Assembly (NCBI GenBank): GCA_028572065.1
Contig: JAPVWK010000004.1
Location: 1-38,716, forward strand
Source: Candidatus Methanophagales archaeon
GTDB taxonomy: Archaea; Halobacteriota; Syntropharchaeia; Alkanophagales; Methanospirareceae
DNA length: 38,716 nt
Reading direction: 5' to 3'
Shown: positions 24,528 through 32,698 of the stretch, piece after piece
Layout: each line of letters opens with the position of its first letter
Position numbering within the stretch: position 1 is the first letter of the stretch
The notes under the pieces: generated by a model
Database searches by the model: none
What the model saw: the letters and a program-made list of their open reading frames with translations, nothing else
What the model was told of the DNA's origin: nothing
Made by a program: the position numbers and the translations under genes

Positions 24528-27140
24528 TCATTCCAGCTTTATCGCCGGAACACCCTCTTTGTATCTCTTCCCGTTCCCATCTACGAACTCCGAGCAGGTC
24601 ATGAATCCCGTAGGAGTTGACAGATTAGCGGTATGATGAATTTGCGGATACGAGCCGGTTTGGATGGTGTAGTTGTAGGTGTGACCAGCAAGCAATGTGA
24701 CCTGCTCGGGAAATGTTATGCTATGCCAATCACCGTTGTAACCGTCCCATGTGCCACTAACATCCACACTGTCGCCCCATATTCTCACGGATTCGCTGTG
24801 GCCGCCAGTTCCCACGCAGGGATATGTGTACATCTTGCTAACATTGAGATTATCGAACGGCTTGAATGTACCGTTGTGTGTGCCCGAGATGGAAGGGTAG
24901 GTTCCCGGACCTGTATCGAAAATAGTTTCTGCAGATGTGAAGTAAATCTCAAACGGCTTCATCAGCGGATAAATGTCCTTGTCGGAATCTATGGGATAAT
25001 CTGTGTCGCCTATTCCATCATCATTTGCATCTGTTCCGTTGTAATCGTACCAGTAGTTGCCTAAGTAGTTTGTGTGTGTCTTGCCGTTGTATGTGTAGAG
25101 TATTTTTGAGGTGGAGTTCCAGATGTTGGTTGATGCGTAAGTCACAATGTTTTCTCTGTTGTGTATAAAATTGTTAAGGTAGATAATGTTATTGCTTGAT
25201 TCATAGAACGAAATCCCCCTATAATAATTGTGCGAATTGATATTGTTGTTTGATATAACATTGCCAATAGACTTATCGAAGCGAATTCCACAAGGACCAA
25301 AACTAATATTGTTATTTGAGATAGTATTGTTGGAAGCCTCCCTGAGAGATATCCCAACCTTGTTTTTTAATACATTCACGTTTTCTATCCTTGAATTTCT
25401 TGTGTATGCAAATAGAATCCCATCAATATTGTTTGTTAATATCATATCTTTCACCACAATATCCGTGGAATTTATAATGCCAACATAGCCGGCATCCTTT
25501 GGTATTCTTCGATCTCTCTCACCAATCCAGTAATAAATTGGTTTACCATTAACTCTGTTAGTAGTGTCTATATCGTGAATAAAATCAGAAAGTTCAACAC
25601 CCCAAACGCCAAAGTTGTACTCATTTTCTGACATAACATTTTTAGTTAATGTGTTGTTGCTGGAACTCAGAAGTGCAATCCCATCAAAGTTCGTGCTGAC
25701 ATTGTTGTTCGATATGACGTTATTGCTGGAAAAGTGGAGTGAAATTCCAGTGTTAACATTTGAACTAACATTGTTGTTTGAGATAATGTTGCTATTGGAA
25801 TAATACGAGAGACGAATACCATAGTTGTTATTCGTGGCGATGTCATTTAAAATATTGCAATTATTCGTCCCGTTAAGATATATTCCGGCAATACCCCAGA
25901 CCATTTCAGTCGCTCCTGTCAGTGTAACACCAATTATACTCACATAATCCGCAGTCACTTCAAACACATGGTCGCTAGAATTCATCGCCTGAACAATCGT
26001 ATCCGCAGGATTTCCCGAAGTTGACATGACCGTTAAAGACTTGTAAACCTTCACATTCTCTGTATATGTCCCCGCATCCACCGTAATCGTATTCCCATCC
26101 TTTGTATCGGTATCATCAATCGCAGCTTGAATAGTTGCGAAGTTCTCGCCTGTATTCAAGTTGTGAACTCTAAAATACAATCCAATATTCACCGTTGTCT
26201 CATCTGTATGTCCACATCCGTCATCTGCTTTCACCGTATACGTTCCCGCTTGTGCATCCGTTGTATCAATTGTTGCATCAAACGTACCGTCTGTGACCGG
26301 AACGGTCGCGGGGACAAGCTCTTTTGGTCCTTTCACGGTAACAACAATCGTATGCCCATCTTCACAGGTTGTTATACCGCTAACCTCTAAGGGCTCTCCA
26401 ATTCCTACATCAGCGACCGGGTTCAGTTTAACCCCGGTTATCTCATAAGTAACAAACCCCTGCTCTATGCTTTCTTTTGTATTCCCACTCTGGTCAGTGC
26501 TGTTTACAACAAAGTAATAACCAGTGCCTGGCAACAATCCTGTTAGTTCAATAGCATGATTTTTCACAAATAATGAATCCACTTCGCTTTCTGTATAACT
26601 CCCTGATGTTTTACCATATTTCACCAAACTATCAGCAATTTCATCTGTATCCCATTTCAGCGTTGCCGAATTGTTCGTTATCCCTGTTGCGATTACGTTT
26701 GTGATTAGCGGCGATGTAGTATCGTGTATAAGCTCTTTTGGAAAGGTCAAAGCTTCATAACAGTTCGAGTTTGCATGTACAATTGTTATCTTCGGTGGCA
26801 CTTCACCTGTGATATTGGCGAGTCCTGCAGGAATTTCTTTTAGCTCATTGCGGTAAATAGTGTTTGCATATTCTGCCAATAATCTTGGTGTTACGTTAGT
26901 TGTCACGTTAAATAAGTCTGTTGCTGGATTTAAGTTGTTGTGATAGATAGTATTTGCGTATTCTGTTTGTATTCTTGTTTTCACATCGCTTGTAACATTT
27001 GTCAGCTCTTCTGAATATGCGGTAGTAGTATTCCAAATCGTGTCTGCATCTTCGAGGATTATCCGGGAAGCACTAACTGCTGTTATTTGCAGATATAACG
27101 TTAAAACTACAACAAATACGATAAGTGCCTTTGCTCTCAT
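24528..27140 (-). CDS. Secreted surface protein: N-terminal repeats, fibronectin-III-like domain, right-handed beta-helix (NosD/CASH-like), shared 'GTHNGTF' C-terminal module
   Basis: 'TNVIATGITNNSATLKWDTDEIADSLVKYGKTSG...LLPGTGYYFVVNSTDQSGN'; 'NNNVSSNVNTGISLHFSSNNVISNNNVSTNFDGIALLSSSNNTLTKN'; C-terminal 'FDTGPGTYPSISGTHNGTFKPFDNLNVSKMYTYPCVGTGGHSE...AIKLE'. Confidence 0.88.
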   Translation of the reverse strand: MRAKALIVFVVVLTLYLQITAVSASRIILEDADTIWNTTTAYSEELTNVTSDVKTRIQTEYANTIYHNNLNPATDLFNVTTNVTPRLLAEYANTIYRNELKEIPAGLANITGEVPPKITIVHANSNCYEALTFPKELIHDTTSPLITNVIATGITNNSATLKWDTDEIADSLVKYGKTSGSYTESEVDSLFVKNHAIELTGLLPGTGYYFVVNSTDQSGNTKESIEQGFVTYEITGVKLNPVADVGIGEPLEVSGITTCEDGHTIVVTVKGPKELVPATVPVTDGTFDATIDTTDAQAGTYTVKADDGCGHTDETTVNIGLYFRVHNLNTGENFATIQAAIDDTDTKDGNTITVDAGTYTENVKVYKSLTVMSTSGNPADTIVQAMNSSDHVFEVTADYVSIIGVTLTGATEMVWGIAGIYLNGTNNCNILNDIATNNNYGIRLSYYSNSNIISNNNVSSNVNTGISLHFSSNNVISNNNVSTNFDGIALLSSSNNTLTKNVMSENEYNFGVWGVELSDFIHDIDTTNRVNGKPIYYWIGERDRRIPKDAGYVGIINSTDIVVKDMILTNNIDGILFAYTRNSRIENVNVLKNKVGISLREASNNTISNNNISFGPCGIRFDKSIGNVISNNNINSHNYYRGISFYESSNNIIYLNNFIHNRENIVTYASTNIWNSTSKILYTYNGKTHTNYLGNYWYDYNGTDANDDGIGDTDYPIDSDKDIYPLMKPFEIYFTSAETIFDTGPGTYPSISGTHNGTFKPFDNLNVSKMYTYPCVGTGGHSESVRIWGDSVDVSGTWDGYNGDWHSITFPEQVTLLAGHTYNYTIQTGSYPQIHHTANLSTPTGFMTCSEFVDGNGKRYKEGVPAIKLE

Positions 27141-27149
27141 GTTCTATCC

Positions 27150-28048
27150 TTATGCCTCTCTATATACGAGCACAATAGCGTCAAATGATTCTCCTTTATA
27201 ATTATTCAAATTTCCACTATGCCAAAGGCTCACGGTATGAAATGTATCAAGCGAAAGCTGAGTTGGACTGAGCTGTCCGTAATGCGTTACCGGATAATCA
27301 TTACACGCCCCAAGACTACTAATCTCATTTTCATCAATTTTCAGTGTCGATCCCAGAGAATCGTAGGCATAGTGTGAATAGGATCTATCATAGAATACGA
27401 ACTCGCCGGGCAGTTTTATGTTAAAAGTGTCTGTTCCTTCGGTCCATTGTGCATCTGCAATGATTATTAGTTTTTCGGCATTTGGATATCTAAAGTCGTA
27501 GTATTTCAGATCTCTTATCGGAACGCCTGCAGCGTTGCAAACTACACTTACACCGTCTTCAAGCTTTGTGCCCGTTATTTGTTCATCCGTGGTATAATCA
27601 TTCCAATCTAATATCTTCGCTACAACCTCTTCTTGTAGATAATAAGTTACAACCCATCCCTCTTTGTGGACATATACGTGAACGTCCTCGGTCTCTTCGT
27701 AGTCTGGAAGCGGGACAGAGCCGATGATGTACTCGTTGGTTTCGTATTCGATAGTTCTGAATACAGATTTTACTTTTCTATGTCTATTGCTTCTCCTACG
27801 TTTGTGTATGCGGATATTCCCGCTTCTTCTTTGAGGAATGTTGTGCCTGCTCGCTGAGCAGCAACGTCAACGGGACTTGCGCCTGCAACTCCGATAAAGG
27901 GCGGAGTCACAAGTGCGATAACACCATTTCCGCCGCCTTCGCTGAGCCCTTTTCCCATATCTGTTGCGCTATACATCGCTACGCTACTTGCGACTATCAC
28001 TAAGGCAATCGCGATTGCCAATGCCTTCATCCCAATTTTAGTTATCAT
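27150..28048 (-). pseudogene. Secreted hypothetical protein split by an apparent -1 frameshift (first part 27770-28048; second part 27150 to about 27776)
   Basis: The 92-aa ORF ends 'VGEAIDIEK*'; the -1 frame continues 'KVKSVFRTIEYETNEYIIGSVPLPDYEETEDVHVYVHKEGWVVTYYLQEEVV...VLVYREA*' for about 205 codons with no ATG/GTG/TTG near its start. Confidence 0.65.
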
Positions 28049-28205
28049 CTTTTCGTATCACCCCTTTTTAATCTTTCTTTTTAATCGTATTAAAAGCCCA
28101 GCCATGCCACCTCAGAATAAATCAGAGGCTTCTCCTGTGTTTTTTGTATCTAAAAGCTATTCTTTGGTTTAGTGCTTGGGCGTACACCCACCGAATGTGG
28201 AGCCG

Positions 28206-28574
28206 CTACTCATACTTGGAAGCGCATTTAATATCAAGTTGTGCCGCAGTCACATGATCTGGCGCATCCAGCACACCGATAGCGCCTACTTCCTGGCCTT
28301 TCTTAACGTTTTGCGATAGGCTACCCGTGTACGTAACTGCGATTGTCGCGTTACCATCCGTAAGTTCAAAATCTAAGCCTTCTTCGCCCCAACCCGTGGG
28401 TGTGTTGACGACAGAGCCTAAAATCTTGACTTTTTCGCCTACTTGTGCACCCTCAGTAGTAATCTCAGAAACTCGCAAATACGGGCAGATGTCTGACGAA
28501 ATAGATTCGTACGCGAGAACAGCAGCTATGATTACCAACGCGGCAACAACAATATGGACCGTTTTTATTTTCAT
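28206..28574 (-). CDS. ccmE: Cytochrome c-type biogenesis heme chaperone CcmE, CxxxY type
   Basis: N-terminal TM, OB-fold-like 'GEKVKILGSVV...LDFELTDGNATIAVTYTG...GQEVGAIGVLDAPDHVTAAQLDIKCASKYE'. Confidence 0.85.
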   Translation of the reverse strand: MKIKTVHIVVAALVIIAAVLAYESISSDICPYLRVSEITTEGAQVGEKVKILGSVVNTPTGWGEEGLDFELTDGNATIAVTYTGSLSQNVKKGQEVGAIGVLDAPDHVTAAQLDIKCASKYE

Positions 28575-28717
28575 CTCTTTGCGTCTCCTTTTTCGGACGT
28601 TCCTGCTTCAAGGAATGCTATCCGCTCCTTAAGCGCGGCTAACCTACGATTCAACCACACAAAAATCGCCAGCAGCGCCAGCCAGTAAATTACCGACACA
28701 ACCAATATTTCGTACAT
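28571..28717 (-). CDS. ccmD: CcmD-like single-TM small protein (48 aa)
   Basis: 'MYEILVVSVIYWLALLAIFVWLNRRLAALKERIAFLEAGTSEKGDAKR*' read by eye between ccmC and ccmE; ATGA overlap with ccmE. Confidence 0.65.
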   Translation of the reverse strand: MYEILVVSVIYWLALLAIFVWLNRRLAALKERIAFLEAGTSEKGDAKR

Positions 28718-28723
28718 CTTAGT

Positions 28724-29383
28724 TTACATACCTCCTTTTTTGTATATTAATACATTCACACGTTCCTCTAAATACTTGACTTCGGATGCCGTTATCATGA
28801 GATAAACGAAGAATGTAGCTGCAGCTACGATGTTCAGTAGCAATGCCGCCATTATTTGCGGTGTCATCGTGAATTCCGACAGCGTAGTGTGTGGAGTCCA
28901 CCACAGCATTGCCGATAAGTAATTCAGCGGTATGAGGAAAAAAGCCAGGATATTGTACACCGCACCGACCAACGCTCGCTTCTCGACATTGCCTATTGAT
29001 AATTTTATTGATACATAACCCATGTATGCAATCCAGAGGATAAGTGTAATTGTTTGTTTGGGGTTCCAGGTCCAATACGCACCCCACGTGGATTTCGCCC
29101 AAATAGCACCCGCTATTAACGCCACGGCGCCGTAAACCAGCCCTAACATTGCCGATACCTCTGCCGTACGGTCATACACAAGCTTCCGTTTAGCCAGGAA
29201 TGCGATGCTTGCGATAAGCGAAATAGAAAAAGCGAGGTAGCAAACCGAGATAGGAGGCACATGTAGATACAAGAAGTATATATCACCCCGTTCGGCACTT
29301 ACGGTAGAAGCATAAGCAGCGTAAGATGCAACTACGCACATTGCTACTGCGATTACAAGAATAATGTTTCGTTTATTTATCAT
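28724..29383 (-). CDS. ccmC: Cytochrome c biogenesis protein CcmC (heme handling, WWD-like motif)
   Basis: 'FLYLHVPPISVCYLAFS', 'IWAKSTWGAYWTWNPKQTITLILWIAYMGYVS', 'NYLSAMLWWTPHTTLSE'. Confidence 0.92.
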   Translation of the reverse strand: MINKRNIILVIAVAMCVVASYAAYASTVSAERGDIYFLYLHVPPISVCYLAFSISLIASIAFLAKRKLVYDRTAEVSAMLGLVYGAVALIAGAIWAKSTWGAYWTWNPKQTITLILWIAYMGYVSIKLSIGNVEKRALVGAVYNILAFFLIPLNYLSAMLWWTPHTTLSEFTMTPQIMAALLLNIVAAATFFVYLMITASEVKYLEERVNVLIYKKGGM

Positions 29384-29610
29384 ACCTTTACCCCCTCTGT
29401 TTGGTGACCCGTAAGCATACCGGTCAGAGAGAAACTCAGATTCTTCAGTTCCACCACCTTTGAGGCATCCAGTATCTCTATTTCAAGCACGCTGCCGTCC
29501 TCTCCATAATGGGCAATCAACCCTTCTGCAACATCTACCGAATCAACGAGTTTTCCTTCCCTCAATTTCACCAATAGAACATCAGCATCAGGCGAATATT
29601 TTATCTGCAT
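29380..29610 (-). CDS. DUF2283 family protein
   Basis: 'MQIKYSPDADVLLVKLREGKLVDSVDVAEGLIAHYGEDGSVLEIEILDAS'; start moved to internal ATG. Confidence 0.85.
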   Translation of the reverse strand: MQIKYSPDADVLLVKLREGKLVDSVDVAEGLIAHYGEDGSVLEIEILDASKVVELKNLSFSLTGMLTGHQTEGVKV

Positions 29611-29932
29611 ACGTGCCTCCTCCTTTATAATATCGTTCTGCATACGGGAAATACACCGTTATAACAACGGGATGCCCATTTTCATCATATTCATAAATAA
29701 CCCGGATTAAATGCGTACCCTCTCTTTTATGGGCTATGTATCTGCTACGATGACCTCTAACAACCTCTTCAGGATATACCAATGCCTTAATCACATTATC
29801 CGCATCTACCCCCCACATCTCGCTCCTATCTATCGCATGCCACGTTATCATTAGCTCAATATCCTCATTAATAATCCTTATGTGATATATCTTCCCCCGT
29901 TCTTTTTCCTCTATCTTGAATATGTTAAGCAT
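29588..29932 (-). CDS. DUF4258 family protein (putative toxin partner)
   Basis: 'ITWHAIDRSEMWGVDADNVIKALVYPEEVVRGHRSRYIAHKREGTHLIRVIYEYDENGHPVVITVY'. Confidence 0.75.
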   Translation of the reverse strand: MLNIFKIEEKERGKIYHIRIINEDIELMITWHAIDRSEMWGVDADNVIKALVYPEEVVRGHRSRYIAHKREGTHLIRVIYEYDENGHPVVITVYFPYAERYYKGGGTYADKIFA

Positions 29933-30068
29933 TACTGGTTAATAATGTTTTTAATATGGCCTTGGAGTAATAGAATAGAAGCAGCCCAAAGTCTCCATTT
30001 TCTTTAATATGCCATAGCCACATAAAAGTATTTATTGAAGTATAAGACGCGCTTATAGGGAATGCCAA

Positions 30069-30716
30069 ATGTCGAACAACGCAATAGCCGTGGAAATCCG
30101 TGAAGTATCGAAACGATATGGTTACTTGCAAGCGTTGAACTCCGTGTCGTTGAACATAGCCACAGGCGATTTTATGGCTTTTTCCGGGCACAACGGCGCG
30201 GGAAAGACCACGCTGCTGCGGATAATCGCTACGCACATATCGCCTACTTCGGGGACGGTAAAGATATTCGGTACGGACGCCCTCGAGAACTGCAAAATAA
30301 GACGAGAAATTGGGCTAGTAACGCACGATAGTTTCCTGTATGACGAACTGACAGTCCGGGAGAACTTACTGTTCTATGCGAAACTGTTTGACGTGAAAGA
30401 AGAAGCGTTCCGGGATACTATTGAGTTTTTAGGCATGAACCGCTGGTATAACGTGCAGGTGAAGAACCTATCGCATGGCTTGAGAAAGCGAGCGGACATT
30501 GTGCGGGCGTTACTCCATGATCCCGGTTTGATATTACTGGATGAACCGTTCTCCGGGTTGGACATGAACACGTGTGACCTGCTCGTGAACTATCTAAAAA
30601 GCCAGCACGGAAAGACGCTGTTAATATCGTCTCATTCGCTGGAATGGACGCGGAAGATTTGTGATAAAGGTATAGTGCTGGAAAGGGGTAAATTAGTGGG
30701 TGAGATAGATATTTAA
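30069..30716 (+). CDS. ccmA: Heme exporter ATP-binding protein CcmA
   Basis: Walker A 'GHNGAGKTTLLRII', signature 'LSHGLRKRADIVRALLHDPGLILLDEPFSGLD'; linkage with ccmB/C/E. Confidence 0.85.
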   Translation: MSNNAIAVEIREVSKRYGYLQALNSVSLNIATGDFMAFSGHNGAGKTTLLRIIATHISPTSGTVKIFGTDALENCKIRREIGLVTHDSFLYDELTVRENLLFYAKLFDVKEEAFRDTIEFLGMNRWYNVQVKNLSHGLRKRADIVRALLHDPGLILLDEPFSGLDMNTCDLLVNYLKSQHGKTLLISSHSLEWTRKICDKGIVLERGKLVGEIDI

Positions 30717-30808
30717 TCCTGTTTGCTCTTTATATTTATACCATCAGAACATTCGCATAATCTATCGCCATTTTATTCTAAACATATTCTCGAATCAATT
30801 GTTTAAAC

Positions 30809-31174
30809 CTAATCCTTTATTCCCAAACTCACCTTCAATCTGTTATCAATTTCCTTCATTGTTTCATAGAGTAAACGTCCCAACCTTCGCGCAACGAGTC
30901 TGCGTGGTACCGTCATTATATATTCACACCGAACTACCGGTGTTTTTGCCAAACCAGAAGACTTAAAAGCTTCTGTCCCATCAACGATCATGTATTCAGT
31001 CTCTTTTATATCTTCTACAATACGCGAAGTTATTCCAACCATGATGAGGTCCTCAAAACGTCTATCAATCGAATGGTCAGAGATAATCAATGCTGGTCGA
31101 GCCTTCTTCGATGTTCCTTTCGAAGTTACAAACGGAAACGGAACGAGGACGACATCGCCACGATCATAGTTCAT
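30809..31174 (-). CDS. PemK/MazF-family toxin
   Basis: 'YDRGDVVLVPFPFVTSKGTSKKARPALIISDHSI...VVRCEYIMTVPRRLV'. Confidence 0.9.
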   Translation of the reverse strand: MNYDRGDVVLVPFPFVTSKGTSKKARPALIISDHSIDRRFEDLIMVGITSRIVEDIKETEYMIVDGTEAFKSSGLAKTPVVRCEYIMTVPRRLVARRLGRLLYETMKEIDNRLKVSLGIKD

Positions 31175-31409
31175 AGATGTCTTCCTCTTCGCTATCCCAG
31201 ATATTCTTTAGCGCCTGTTGTTGAAGCAATAAAGAACCCTTATCTACCGGGGTCTCAGTCTCTTCTTCACGCACAAGCCTTAAAACCAGAACATCATCTT
31301 CGTCCGCCAACAATTTGAATTGCATACCGGCCCTCAATCGCATCTTCTCGATGCTTCGCTTGGGAATTGACAAAAAACCATCTTCAGTGATTTTTACATA
31401 TAGCGTCAT
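31164..31409 (-). CDS. AbrB/MazE-like antitoxin
   Basis: 'MTLYVKITEDGFLSIPKRSIEKMRLRAGMQFKLLADEDDVLVLRLV', overlapping the toxin gene. Confidence 0.8.
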   Translation of the reverse strand: MTLYVKITEDGFLSIPKRSIEKMRLRAGMQFKLLADEDDVLVLRLVREEETETPVDKGSLLLQQQALKNIWDSEEEDIYEL

Positions 31410-31536
31410 CTCTTCATCAGTTCTTTGATTAGTTTTATCATTTAAAGTTTTTTGGGGCGCAAATAAGTTTGTTTTGATTTGGGATTTGATTGCTATTTAA
31501 AAGGTTAGAAGAGAACCTAAAATCCAAAAGAGTCAA

Positions 31537-31617
31537 TCACTCGCTTTTAACTCCTGCTACTTTCAAAACTTGCCCTATTAGCTCGAATTCCCGACCTTCG
31601 CAAATAACACACCTCAT
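31537..31617 (-). pseudogene. 26-aa CxxC peptide, possibly a YgiT-like zinc-finger remnant
   Basis: 'MRCVICEGREFELIGQVLKVAGVKSE*' read by eye, preceded by aggagg. Confidence 0.35.
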
Positions 31618-31797
31618 CTTCTCCTCCTATAAACTATCCATTCTATAAAATTGAATTTGCTGATCTGTTATATCAAAATGTGCGGAATGTGGAGTAAACA
31701 CATCAAAACAGAACTCAGTGAAAAAGACTTACCAAAGCCAACAACTATTATTTATCTTGAATGATTTATCATTATTACAAGGGGCAAGTGAGCGAAA

Positions 31798-32532
31798 TTG
31801 GTAGTACCAGGATTAGGGATTTGTTTGGCAGTACTGGCATATGCAGGAATTTATGAATTCCCGAAGACTGCATACCTGATAGCGGAAAAAGACTTGAGAG
31901 CCGAGTTCAGACGCTCGTATGAGATGCTATCTATACTCACGTTCGTGCTGGGCTCCGTACTGATCTGCAGTTTCGCATGGAGCGGTGGTGCGCTAGGCAC
32001 AAGCCCGGAAGTAGGTGCTGCTACAATCTGGATAATCACATTTTTTGCCAGTATTCTCACGTTTACCACTTCGTTTGCACGCGAAGCGGATAAAGGCACG
32101 CTTGGCGGCTTGAAGACACTGCCCTGCTCACCTTTAGCGATCCTCACGGGTAAAATCATTTATGGGACTGTACTGCTGTTTGTCGTGGAATGTGTCTTAA
32201 TCCCGTTCTCAATTATCTTTTTGAACCTCGACTTGGGCGCAAGATTTCCGGCTCTTTTGCTCGTATGTCTATTAGGTGCGGTGGGGCTCGCATTTGCCGG
32301 CTCTTTTGTATCTGGGCTCGTGATGTTCTCAGAAGGCAAAACATTGCTACTCTCGTTTCTGCTTATTCCTGTTTGTATCCCCGTGCTTATGCCCGCGGTA
32401 TCCGCGACCGAGAAGATCATCCGGGAATCGGGCATCGCAGAAGTATTGCCGGAATTGAAGCTGCTAACCGCATTCCTGTTTATGATAACCGCGGTAATGA
32501 TCCTTACTTTTAAGTTCGTGCTTGAGGAGTGA
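31798..32532 (+). CDS. ccmB: Heme exporter membrane protein CcmB
   Basis: 'AEKDLRAEFRRSYEMLSILTFVLGSVLICSFAW', 'READKGTLGGLKTLPCSPLAILTGKIIY'; multiple TM segments; TTG start uncertain. Confidence 0.88.
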   Translation: MVVPGLGICLAVLAYAGIYEFPKTAYLIAEKDLRAEFRRSYEMLSILTFVLGSVLICSFAWSGGALGTSPEVGAATIWIITFFASILTFTTSFAREADKGTLGGLKTLPCSPLAILTGKIIYGTVLLFVVECVLIPFSIIFLNLDLGARFPALLLVCLLGAVGLAFAGSFVSGLVMFSEGKTLLLSFLLIPVCIPVLMPAVSATEKIIRESGIAEVLPELKLLTAFLFMITAVMILTFKFVLEE

Positions 32533-32698
32533 ACGTACCTTCGGCTTTCGTTTTACTCTTTTTCACTCTATATAACGTATAACTGCCACCTATTTAGGAC
32601 GCATATCACACGGATTTACGCAGATTTACGCAGAAAAATAACTGCCTTACGTTTAACTTCCGGATTATTTGCGTGCATCTGCGTCCGATTATCAAATT

